A stretch of 7,652 nt of DNA from Clostridia bacterium. GTDB taxonomy: Bacteria > Bacillota > Clostridia > UMGS1883. Position 1 is the first letter of the stretch. Each line of letters opens with the position of its first letter. Shown piece by piece: positions 1 to 5,438 of this stretch. The translations under genes were made by a program, and so were the position numbers. The stretch lies in contig JAJQCX010000025.1 of assembly GCA_021202495.1 (NCBI GenBank), positions 1 to 7,652 of the forward strand. Reading direction: 5' to 3'. The notes below the pieces were generated by a model. The model saw only the letters and a list, made by a program, of their open reading frames with translations. It made no database searches and was not told the origin of the DNA.

Positions 1-54
1 ACTTATATCCTGTTATTGAAATGTAAAGTTTTAATTGAGACTAGGTACTACAAC
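1..54. other. Short unassigned AT-rich edge sequence
   Basis: This AT-rich stretch lies downstream of the DUF819 gene and of the first repeat core. I see no open reading frame, no stable hairpin with a T-tract and no promoter. A terminator for the DUF819 transcript is not evident here, so it may lie beyond the window edge. Confidence 0.4.
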
Positions 55-226
55 GGAGACGCTACGGGGGCAGGCTTTGTAAAGACAGAGCCGCGATAGC
101 GGGAACGCTTAGGCGGGACGCTTACGATAGCGGGGACGATCAAGCGGGACGCTTGCGGAGATGTTACGGAAGCAGGTTTTGTAAGGACAGAGCCGCGATA
201 GCGGGGGCGGTCAAGCGGGACGCTTG
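55..226. repeat. Tandem copies A and B of a modular palindromic repeat (39-bp core plus 31-bp units)
   Basis: Copy A has a 39-bp core at 55-93 followed by two 31-bp units at 94-124 and 125-155. One base later copy B starts with a core at 157-195 and a single unit at 196-226. Every core contains the block GACAGAGCCG at its right end, and every unit begins CGATAGCGGG and ends with a palindrome of the form YAAGCG-GGA-CGCTTR (110-124, 141-155, 212-226). In 110-124 the outer pair is T-A and one inner pair is G-T; in the other two the outer pair is C-G. A third copy lies at 1677-1790. The layout of short palindromes with conserved flanks resembles REP/BIME-type elements in general design, but I do not recognise this family. 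Copy B overlaps the 3' end of the DUF819 gene. Confidence 0.85.
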
Positions 227-1390
227 GCTCATTAGGTGGGCGGTTAGGAGACCGCCGCCGCTGCCTATTACGTAGCCTAAGAGAGCCATGATTATGCCGA
301 CGGGGACGAGAGCGGAGTTATACGTTCCGGCGAGGACGGGGGCGGTGGCCGTGCCGCCGACGTTGGCAAGGGAGGCGACGGCGCAGGTGAAGACGTCCAT
401 TTTGAAAAGCTTGGCAAAGAGAAGCATGAGGATAACATGGATAAAAAGAATGAGAAAGCCGCAGAGAAGCCAAAGATGGGCGTTGCCGACGCTCGTGAGG
501 TCGGCGCGGGAGGCAATCAGCGCGATAACGACATAGAGCAAGATGTTTGACATTTCGTCCGCGCCTTTGATCTTGCCCAAGGGGGTCATGGCGGAAATAA
601 CGCCGAGCAGGGTCACAACAAGGACAGTCCAAGTCGCTTTGTCGAAGAAGGGGGCGTATGTATTTATTACAGCGCCCGCCTCCTGTGAAAGGGAGGAGAC
701 AATGAGCCCCAAACCGAGCAGGAGAAGAATGTTTTGCCATGTGATGCGGCGTGTGTCCGCAGCGGTTTCGGCATGAAGGGAAGAGCCGATTTCGTCAATT
801 AAATGTGTGTCGGCTTTTGTCCATTTGTTAAACGCGGGGGCAAAGCCGATTGCCCAAAGGAGAAACATGATATAGATTGTGGCGCAGACGGAATCCATGA
901 CGAGAGGGTACGCCATGGCGGCTTCGTCGACGTCGAGCGCGGCTTGCACCGCGAGCATGTTGCCGCCGCCTCCCATCCAGCTGCCGCAGAGTGCGCCGAG
1001 GGAGCGCCACGCGTCGTTGCCGAGGGAATTTGCCATGACAGCGTAGGAAACGATGAAGCCTATGGCTATGCTGACCGTGGCGCAGAAAAAGCCGATAAGC
1101 ATTTTACCGCCGAGGCGGGCGATTTTGCGCAAGTCGCAGCGCAGAAGCATGAGAAAGAGCATTGCGTACAAGAGCGGGTTTTTAATTGCGGAATATGCGT
1201 CGGAGGTGGCTGAAAGATCCCACAGCTTTAAAGAGCACAGGAGCATGAGCCCGAGGTAGATGAGCACCACGGGCGGAACGAAGCGGAAAAAGCGAGCGGC
1301 GAATTTGCCGTGAAATAAGGCGGGAAGATTGACTGCCAAGGCTGCCGCGAAGACGAGGGCGGCGATATAGATAAATCCGTCGGTTATCAT
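164..1390 (-). CDS. DUF819-family integral membrane protein (YjcL-like, possible transporter)
   Basis: The 408-residue product is very hydrophobic, with roughly ten membrane segments in two halves and a polar cytoplasmic-type stretch around residues 188-215 between them. Each half carries a glycine-rich motif typical of DUF819 proteins: GSWMGGGGNM at 136-145, and NVGGTATAPV at 343-352 followed by GSGGG at 376-380. The paired motifs suggest an internal duplication, as in many secondary transporters; the substrate is unknown. The start is supported by AAAGGAG at 1400-1406, nine bases before the ATG. The gene is monocistronic here, since a terminator and about 400 bp of repeats separate it from the next gene upstream. 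The last 20 residues (389-408) and the stop codon are encoded by repeat copy B, so the native C-terminus was probably replaced or extended. Family assignment is by recognition of motifs; transport is inference. Confidence 0.82.
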   Translation of the reverse strand: MITDGFIYIAALVFAAALAVNLPALFHGKFAARFFRFVPPVVLIYLGLMLLCSLKLWDLSATSDAYSAIKNPLLYAMLFLMLLRCDLRKIARLGGKMLIGFFCATVSIAIGFIVSYAVMANSLGNDAWRSLGALCGSWMGGGGNMLAVQAALDVDEAAMAYPLVMDSVCATIYIMFLLWAIGFAPAFNKWTKADTHLIDEIGSSLHAETAADTRRITWQNILLLLGLGLIVSSLSQEAGAVINTYAPFFDKATWTVLVVTLLGVISAMTPLGKIKGADEMSNILLYVVIALIASRADLTSVGNAHLWLLCGFLILFIHVILMLLFAKLFKMDVFTCAVASLANVGGTATAPVLAGTYNSALVPVGIIMALLGYVIGSGGGLLTAHLMSQASRLTAPAIAALSLQNLLP

Positions 1391-1485
1391 GGTCGGACGC
1401 TCCTTTCATATTTATATTATTAGCGAAATGGGGAAAAAGATACATAGTAGTGTTGAGTTTGAAGTGTGGAGTGTGGAGTTGAGGA

Positions 1486-1510
1486 AAAAATTTTGCGGGG
1501 CAAAATTTTT
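1486..1510. repeat. AT-rich hairpin, relative of the one in the post-livF element
   Basis: An 11-bp perfect stem, AAAAATTTTGC against GCAAAATTTTT, encloses the loop GGG and is followed by ATTTTGT. The hairpin at 2810-2832 has the same TTTTGC-GGR-GCAAAA centre and is followed by ATTTTGT after one extra base, so the two look like members of one dispersed family. It could act as a weak terminator on either strand because the arms carry T-runs, but no gene ends beside it. Confidence 0.6.
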
Positions 1511-1519
1511 ATTTTGTGC

Positions 1520-1543
1520 GCCTGCAAGCGTGCCGCTTGAGGC
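1520..1543. repeat. Hairpin with the CAAGCG-nnn-CGCTTG stem
   Basis: CAAGCG (1525-1530) pairs with CGCTTG (1534-1539) around the loop TGC, and the stem continues outward as GCCT with AGGC past one bulged G at 1524. The six-base stem is the same as that of the 31-bp repeat units, but the loop is TGC rather than GGA and the flanks do not match. It may be a diverged relative or a chance resemblance. Confidence 0.5.
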
Positions 1544-1612
1544 ATATTCGCGGGGGTAGTATGGCGGGAAAATTTGCTGTGTGGTCGCGGTTTATAATAA
1601 GGTGAGGGATGC

Positions 1613-1632
1613 GGGCGGAGCAAGCCCCGCCC
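1613..1632. repeat. GC-rich hairpin GGGCGG / CCGCCC
   Basis: GGGCGG at 1613-1618 pairs with CCGCCC at 1627-1632 across an eight-base loop. No T-tract follows on either strand, so it is not a classical terminator. It sits between the AT-rich hairpin and the decayed repeat core. Its role is not known. Confidence 0.5.
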
Positions 1633-1676
1633 TTACGATTGAGACGTTACGGAGTGGGTGAAAACGATAGAGAGCG

Positions 1677-1790
1677 GGAGATGTTACGGAAACGGTTTTT
1701 GTAACGACAGAGCCGCGATAGCGGGGACGGTCAAGCGGGACGCTTGCGATAGCGGGAACGCTTAAGCGGGACGCTTACGGGGACACTTGC
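1677..1790. repeat. Copy C of the modular palindromic repeat
   Basis: The 39-bp core (1677-1715) matches cores A and B with scattered substitutions. It is followed by two 31-bp units at 1716-1746 and 1747-1777, and by a 13-base remnant at 1778-1790 that looks like an internally deleted third unit. The unit palindromes are at 1732-1746 (CAAGCG-GGA-CGCTTG) and 1763-1777 (TAAGCG-GGA-CGCTTA). Relative to copy A the order of the C-G type and T-A type units is swapped. The copy ends directly against the T-tract of the small-gene terminator. Confidence 0.85.
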
Positions 1791-1820
1791 AAAAAAAGAG
1801 CTGCGGCGTGATGCCGCAGC
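1791..1820 (-). terminator. Rho-independent terminator of the small orphan gene
   Basis: On the minus strand GCTGCGGC pairs with GCCGCAGC (plus positions 1800-1807 and 1813-1820) around a five-base loop, followed by TCTTTTTTT. It begins 22 bp after the stop codon of the 45-residue gene and shows that this gene forms its own transcription unit. Confidence 0.9.
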
Positions 1821-1842
1821 GGGGTGGGGGATGGTGCGAGTT

Positions 1843-1980
1843 TTAGTTTTCTTCAAATGAGTAGGAGTCGTCGACGACGTCCCAGATGTATTTCTTTGCT
1901 TCTTCGCGCTGTCTTTTTGCCTCCATGATAAGAAGATAACCGTCGGTAACAACAAAAACCTCGTTTTTCGTATTTTGCAT
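1843..1980 (-). CDS. Small orphan protein of 45 residues
   Basis: The predicted product begins MQNTKNEVFVVTDGYLLIME and ends DDSYSFEEN. It has a short hydrophobic strand-like start (residues 8-18), a basic-acidic helix rich in K, R, E and A (about 19-30), and an acidic C-terminal tail. It has no signal peptide or cysteine and I do not recognise a family. Gene status rests on signals around it: AAAGGAG at 1990-1996 with a nine-base spacing to the ATG, TATAAT at 2012-2017 upstream, and a strong terminator right after the stop. Its leader shares a 12-base stretch with the leader of the DUF819 gene. It lies 97 bp after tetR on the same strand, so it might be co-expressed by readthrough. Function unknown. 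Confidence 0.75.
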   Translation of the reverse strand: MQNTKNEVFVVTDGYLLIMEAKRQREEAKKYIWDVVDDSYSFEEN

Positions 1981-2011
1981 AATCAAGCGCTCCTTTCATT
2001 TCTTTGATTGT

Positions 2012-2017
2012 ATTATA
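2012..2017 (-). promoter_or_regulatory. -10 box of the small orphan gene
   Basis: A perfect minus-strand TATAAT lies 31 bp ahead of the ATG at 1980, leaving room for a short leader with the ribosome site. No good -35 box is found 16-18 bp upstream (the best is TGTTTA at 17 bp), so the promoter may be weak or need an activator. Confidence 0.5.
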
Positions 2018-2077
2018 CAGGAGCGGGTGTCCAATAAACAGGACTACGCAAATTAAATGGGTCAGTATTTTGCCCGT

Positions 2078-2653
2078 TTATATATCCGCGACGTGGAGCT
2101 GTTTGCGTTTGACGGCGGTGATGCTGGGGATGAGGGCAAGGATGAGCTCGGACATTTGGCGGGGGGATTTGTCGAAGTCGTTTTCAATCCACTTTTCGAG
2201 GACGGAAAGGGCGCCCATGAAGATGAAGCGGTAGATATAATCTTTGTCATTGTCGGAAAGATTTTCGTGGTAGTCGTATTTTGAAAGGTGGGCTATGCAG
2301 ACCTCGACAAAGCGCAGCTTGAAGGTGTTGTCGATGTCGGTGCGCAGAAGGACGCTGAAAACCTTGACGTCGGATTTGATGTAGGTAAAAAATTCCTCAA
2401 AAATACTGAGGCGGTTTTCGTTGTCGCCGATTTGCGCGAGAAAGGCGTCGGTTTTTTCAATCGCGTCGTTTTCAATCTCTTCAAGAAGGGCGAATTGGTC
2501 GGCGTAGTGGCTGTAGAAAGTGGTGCGGTTTAAGTCGGCGCTGTCGCAGATTTCCTTGATTGTAATTTTGGAAATGGGCTTTTTCGCCATAAGCTCAAGA
2601 AGGCTCTCCTTGAGCAGCATTTTTGTCATGGTGACGCGGCGGCTTTCTTTCAT
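2078..2653 (-). CDS. TetR/AcrR-family transcriptional regulator
   Basis: This 191-residue protein has the usual TetR layout and length. The N-terminal DNA-binding domain covers about residues 8-55, with a helix-turn-helix at 31-50 that includes ITIKEICDSADLNRTTFYSHY, a clear match to the family pattern. The rest, rich in phenylalanine and acidic residues, forms the ligand-binding and dimerisation part; a segment near 140-165 (RFIFMGALSVLEKWI) resembles the C-terminal domain seen in DhaS-like TetR regulators. GGAGG at 2663-2667 sits nine bases before the ATG. The promoter just upstream carries a palindrome over the predicted start of transcription, which fits autorepression. The gene lies between the liv operon terminator and the small orphan gene. 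The effector and other targets cannot be read from the sequence. Confidence 0.9.
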   Translation of the reverse strand: MKESRRVTMTKMLLKESLLELMAKKPISKITIKEICDSADLNRTTFYSHYADQFALLEEIENDAIEKTDAFLAQIGDNENRLSIFEEFFTYIKSDVKVFSVLLRTDIDNTFKLRFVEVCIAHLSKYDYHENLSDNDKDYIYRFIFMGALSVLEKWIENDFDKSPRQMSELILALIPSITAVKRKQLHVADI

Positions 2654-2702
2654 ATATTTATTCCTCCGTGGTGTATTTTAAGCATGGGAAAGTTGTTTTT
2701 GC

Positions 2703-2713
2703 AACACAGTGTT
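2703..2713. promoter_or_regulatory. Candidate TetR operator palindrome
   Basis: AACAC-A-GTGTT is a perfect 11-bp palindrome immediately downstream of the tetR -10 box, covering the expected transcription start. A bound dimer here would block initiation. I see no other copy of it in the window. TetR operators are often longer, so this may be only the core. Confidence 0.45.
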
Positions 2714-2742
2714 ATTATAACGCAGAGAGGGGAAAAAGTCAA
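2714..2742 (-). promoter_or_regulatory. Sigma-A type promoter of tetR
   Basis: On the minus strand TTGACT (2737-2742) and TATAAT (2714-2719) are separated by exactly 17 bp, very near the housekeeping consensus. It starts right after the liv operon terminator and gives a leader of about 55 bases before the tetR ATG. Confidence 0.88.
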
Positions 2743-2743
2743 C

Positions 2744-2770
2744 AATAAAAACGGACGCAAGATGCGTCCG
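2744..2770 (-). terminator. Rho-independent terminator of the liv operon
   Basis: On the minus strand CGGACGC pairs with GCGTCCG (plus positions 2752-2758 and 2764-2770) around a five-base loop, followed by TTTTTATT. It lies about 120 bp after the livF stop, beyond the fold-back element, and directly ahead of the tetR -35 box, so it isolates tetR from liv transcription. Confidence 0.88.
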
Positions 2771-2785
2771 CTTGTGATAAGCTAA

Positions 2786-2884
2786 AATTAGCAATTAGCA
2801 ATTATGGTACAAATTTTGCGGAGCAAAATTTGATTTTGTCAAAAACGCTTTGCGTTTTTGTTTCTCAATTGCTAACTGCTAATT
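2786..2884. repeat. 99-bp fold-back (MITE-like) element after livF
   Basis: The 18-base ends (2786-2803 and 2867-2884) are inverted repeats matching at 17 of 18 positions; each arm is itself two AATTAGC-type repeats. Inside are two perfect hairpins: CAAATTTTGC-GGA-GCAAAATTTG at 2810-2832 and CAAAAACGC-TTT-GCGTTTTTG at 2840-2860. The whole can fold as a three-way junction on either strand. It begins five bases after the livF stop codon and is transcribed in the operon's 3' untranslated region. It codes for nothing. A non-autonomous mobile element is the likely origin; no clear target duplication is visible. Confidence 0.75.
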
Positions 2885-2889
2885 GATAT

Positions 2890-3600
2890 TTATTGTCCTA
2901 AATAGGCTGTTTTTATTTTTTCGTCTTCGAGCATGTCGCGGGCATTTCCGCTCATTGCAATGCTGCCGGTTTCGAGCACATATGCACGGTCGGCAATCGA
3001 AAGCGCCATTTTTGCGTTTTGCTCAACCAAGAGAATGGTTGTTCCGGCATCGTGCAGCGATTGTATAATGCTGAAAATTTCCTTTACGAGAATGGGGGAG
3101 AGCCCCATGCTCGGCTCGTCCATCAAAAGCAAATCAGGCTTTGACATCATTGCGCGTCCCATTGCGAGCATTTGCTGTTCGCCGCCCGAAAGCGTGCCTG
3201 CGTCTTGATTTTTACGCTCTTCAAGGCGGGGAAAATGGCTGTAAACGTCCCTTAATGTTTCGGCGATTTCAGCGCTGTTCTTGCGGGTGTATGCGCCCAT
3301 CTGCAAATTTTGATAAACCGTAAGCTGGGAGAAAACGCGACGCCCTTCGGGGACGTGAGCCAGCCCCATGGCAACGATTTTGTGTGCGGGAACCTTGGTA
3401 ATCTCTTTGCCCTTAAAAATGACCTCACCTGCCTTGGGCTTTAAAATGCCCGAAATAGTTTGAAGAGTGGTCGTCTTTCCCGCGCCGTTTGAGCCTATAA
3501 GGGCAATAATCTCGCCCTCGTTTATTTCAAAGGAAACCCCTTTAAGTGCGCGTATCATGCCGTAGCTCACTTCAAGATTTTTGACTTCCAACATAGCCAT
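2890..3600 (-). CDS. livF: Branched-chain amino acid ABC transporter ATP-binding protein LivF
   Basis: LivF is one of the two ATPases that power the importer at the inner face of the membrane. The 236-residue length is normal for the family. Walker A GSNGAGKTT is at 36-44, the Q-loop region has the LivF-type VPEGRRVF (83-90), the signature LSGGEQQ is at 137-143 and Walker B LLLMDEP at 157-163. The switch position reads VEQN (192-195), with glutamine in place of the usual histidine, as is normal in LivF proteins. The ribosome site AGGAGG is seven bases before the ATG and overlaps the livG stop, with a 12-bp gap between the genes, so the two are probably translationally linked. It is the last gene of the operon. 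LivF of the closely related urea importer (UrtE) is the main alternative, but nothing urea-related is nearby. Confidence 0.95.
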   Translation of the reverse strand: MAMLEVKNLEVSYGMIRALKGVSFEINEGEIIALIGSNGAGKTTTLQTISGILKPKAGEVIFKGKEITKVPAHKIVAMGLAHVPEGRRVFSQLTVYQNLQMGAYTRKNSAEIAETLRDVYSHFPRLEERKNQDAGTLSGGEQQMLAMGRAMMSKPDLLLMDEPSMGLSPILVKEIFSIIQSLHDAGTTILLVEQNAKMALSIADRAYVLETGSIAMSGNARDMLEDEKIKTAYLGQ

Positions 3601-3612
3601 GACTGTTCCTCC

Positions 3613-4371
3613 TTAATCGCCGATATATGCCGCTATAACCTCGGGATTGTTCAAAACCTCGCTCGTTTCGCCCTCGGCTAAAACCTTGCCGAAGTTTAAA
3701 ACGGTGAGCCTTTCGCAAATGCCCGAAACAAGCTTCATGTCGTGTTCAATCAAAAGAATTGTCATGTCGAAATTCTTTCTCACAAGCTTTATCGTGTCCA
3801 TAAGCTCCTGCGTTTCGTTTGGGTTCATGCCGGCGGCAGGCTCGTCAAGAAGCAAGAGCTTGGGGCTTGTCGCCAATGCGCGCGCAATTTCAAGCTTGCG
3901 CTGCTGCCCGTAGGGGAGGTTTGAGGCGAGAGCATCGCGGTAAAAATCAAGTCCGAAAACCTTGAGAAGCTCTGTTGCGCGCTCGTCCATTGCCCTTTCG
4001 GTGCGAAAATATTTCGGCAGACGGAAAATCGCCGTCCATGTGGAATATTTATAATCGTTATGGAGCCCCGCCTTGACGTTGTCGATAACGCTCATTTTGT
4101 TAAAGAGACGAATGTTCTGAAACGTCCTTGCTATGCCCATTTTGTTTATTTCAACCGTGCTTTTACCGGTTATGTCAACTCCGTCGAGCAGAATTTGCCC
4201 ATCCGTAGGCTTGTAGACGCCGGTCAACATATTAAAAGCCGTCGTTTTGCCCGCGCCGTTAGGGCCTATCAGCCCGTAGAGCTCGTCCTTTTGAATTGTC
4301 ATATTGAGATTGTCCACGGCTCTCAGACCGCCAAAAGAAATTCCGAGGTTATTAATTTCAAGCATTGTCAC
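3613..4371 (-). CDS. livG: Branched-chain amino acid ABC transporter ATP-binding protein LivG
   Basis: LivG pairs with LivF as the ATPase dimer beneath LivH and LivM. With the start used here the protein has 252 residues: Walker A GPNGAGKTT at 36-44, Q-loop glutamine at 85 within GIARTFQN, signature LPYGQQRKLEIARAL from 152, Walker B LLLLDEP at 172-178, and switch histidine in IEHD at 210. The start is ambiguous. A TTG at 4377 leaves only one base after the GGAG site and is unlikely; the GTG at 4371 has a seven-base spacing; the ATG at 4365 has thirteen. I chose the GTG. Any of these overlaps the end of livM, which implies coupled translation. LivG proteins of this length and signature are standard in Clostridia. 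Confidence 0.95.
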   Translation of the reverse strand: MTMLEINNLGISFGGLRAVDNLNMTIQKDELYGLIGPNGAGKTTAFNMLTGVYKPTDGQILLDGVDITGKSTVEINKMGIARTFQNIRLFNKMSVIDNVKAGLHNDYKYSTWTAIFRLPKYFRTERAMDERATELLKVFGLDFYRDALASNLPYGQQRKLEIARALATSPKLLLLDEPAAGMNPNETQELMDTIKLVRKNFDMTILLIEHDMKLVSGICERLTVLNFGKVLAEGETSEVLNNPEVIAAYIGD

Positions 4372-5428
4372 TGTCAATCTCCGCCTTTCCTTTGGGTTTC
4401 TTAAAGAGCTTTGCTCTCACCTTTTCGCGCCATTCAATCGCGCTCGGGCTCCAGTTAAAGAGCATACATATGATGAGAACGATTGCGTAAATCAACATTC
4501 TGTATTCGCTGAAGCCGCGGAGCATTTCGGGAAGAATGTAGAGAATTGTCGCTGCTATGACGCTGCCGCGCACTGAGCCGATGCCGCCCAAAACGACGAA
4601 CACCAAAATCAATATAGAAAAGTTATAGTCAAAGGTTTTTGCCTTCAAAATGACGTAATTATGCGCATAGAGCACGCCCGCCATGCCCGCGAGCACAGCC
4701 GAAACGGTGAACGCCATCAATTTATATTTTGTCACGTTTATGCCTGTAGCTTCCGCCGCAATGCGGTTGTCTCTTATTGCCATAACGGCTCTGCCGGTGC
4801 GAGAATTGATGAAATTCAGCACCACGACAAGAGTAATCAGGAGAAGCACTACGCCAATCGTGAAGGAAGAATATTTCGTTATTCCCGTCACGCCCTGCGC
4901 GCCGTTCATCAGCCATTCGCCGTCAGAGTCCAGCGACACACCGGCGTTGCTGTTGAAAACAATCGTAAAGCCGCTGCTGTCGCGTCCGACATAGATTACG
5001 TTTACAATGTTTTTTATTATTTCGCCGAACGCAAGCGTTACAATCGCAAGATAGTCGCCGCGAAGCCTCAGAACCGGTATGCCGATAAGAAGCCCGAACA
5101 CTCCCGCAACAATGGCTCCGACGACAAACGCGAGCAAAAAGCACAGCCACCCCGGCATGACGCCCGAAAGGCAGCGCGTGAACATTGCGCCCGAAAACGC
5201 GCCGACGCACACAAACCCCGCGTGACCCAAGCTCAGCTCGCCCAAAATGCCGACCGTGAGATTGAGGGAAACCGCAAGCATGGAATATACGCAGATAGGC
5301 ACCAAAAGAGACTTGATGTGGCTGCTTGTGAGAACGCCGCCGTTCATCAAAAGCTCCATAATGAGATATGCCGCAACGACCATGCCGCAGGTGACGAAGG
5401 TGTTTTTAGTAGATTTGGTCAATTTCAT
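4358..5428 (-). CDS. livM: Branched-chain amino acid ABC transporter permease LivM
   Basis: LivM is one of two membrane subunits forming the substrate path. The 356-residue protein has about nine to ten hydrophobic segments, the family motif SLGHAGF at 66-72 after the NLTVGILGE stretch, and late in the sequence the cytoplasmic coupling loop AIRDNRIAAEATGINVTKYK, which contacts the ATPases, followed by the typical VVLGGIGSVRGSVIAA segment. The C-terminus is basic (KKPKGKAE). It lacks the long N-terminal extension of the E. coli protein, as is common in Gram-positive LivM. It starts 10 bp after livH with AGGTG upstream of the ATG and overlaps the start of livG. The order and spacing match standard liv operons. 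Confidence 0.94.
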   Translation of the reverse strand: MKLTKSTKNTFVTCGMVVAAYLIMELLMNGGVLTSSHIKSLLVPICVYSMLAVSLNLTVGILGELSLGHAGFVCVGAFSGAMFTRCLSGVMPGWLCFLLAFVVGAIVAGVFGLLIGIPVLRLRGDYLAIVTLAFGEIIKNIVNVIYVGRDSSGFTIVFNSNAGVSLDSDGEWLMNGAQGVTGITKYSSFTIGVVLLLITLVVVLNFINSRTGRAVMAIRDNRIAAEATGINVTKYKLMAFTVSAVLAGMAGVLYAHNYVILKAKTFDYNFSILILVFVVLGGIGSVRGSVIAATILYILPEMLRGFSEYRMLIYAIVLIICMLFNWSPSAIEWREKVRAKLFKKPKGKAEIDSDNA

Positions 5429-5438
5429 AAATCACACC

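Larger units (their letters stand above)
1391..1676. other. Gene-free leader and repeat-rich intergenic region
   Basis: The part next to the DUF819 gene (about 1411-1440) is AT-rich and should hold its promoter: minus-strand TAATAT or TAATAA candidates lie at 1414-1422, but I find no convincing -35 box. A tandem GTGTGGA pair lies near 1464-1477, followed by three separate hairpins listed individually. At 1641-1653 a 13-base segment matches the start of the modular repeat core at 12 of 13 positions, and CGATAG follows at 1665-1670. This suggests a decayed extra copy just ahead of the intact one. No open reading frame with a plausible ribosome site is present. Confidence 0.5.

Noticed and set aside
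55..226. CRISPR array
   Set aside because: The units are adjacent with no variable spacers, and no cas gene is present; the structure is a composite palindromic repeat.
803..1213. Plus-strand frame inside the DUF819 gene
   Set aside because: It is an antisense shadow of a gene with conserved motifs and a good ribosome site; the hypothetical product has no recognisable domain.
1731..1955. 74-codon minus-strand frame overlapping the 45-residue gene
   Set aside because: It lacks a ribosome site, runs through the terminator and repeat copy C, and is out of frame with the small gene that has all signals.
2786..2884. Riboswitch or T-box leader
   Set aside because: It lies after the livF stop and before a terminator, not ahead of a gene, and its terminal inverted repeats are those of a fold-back element.
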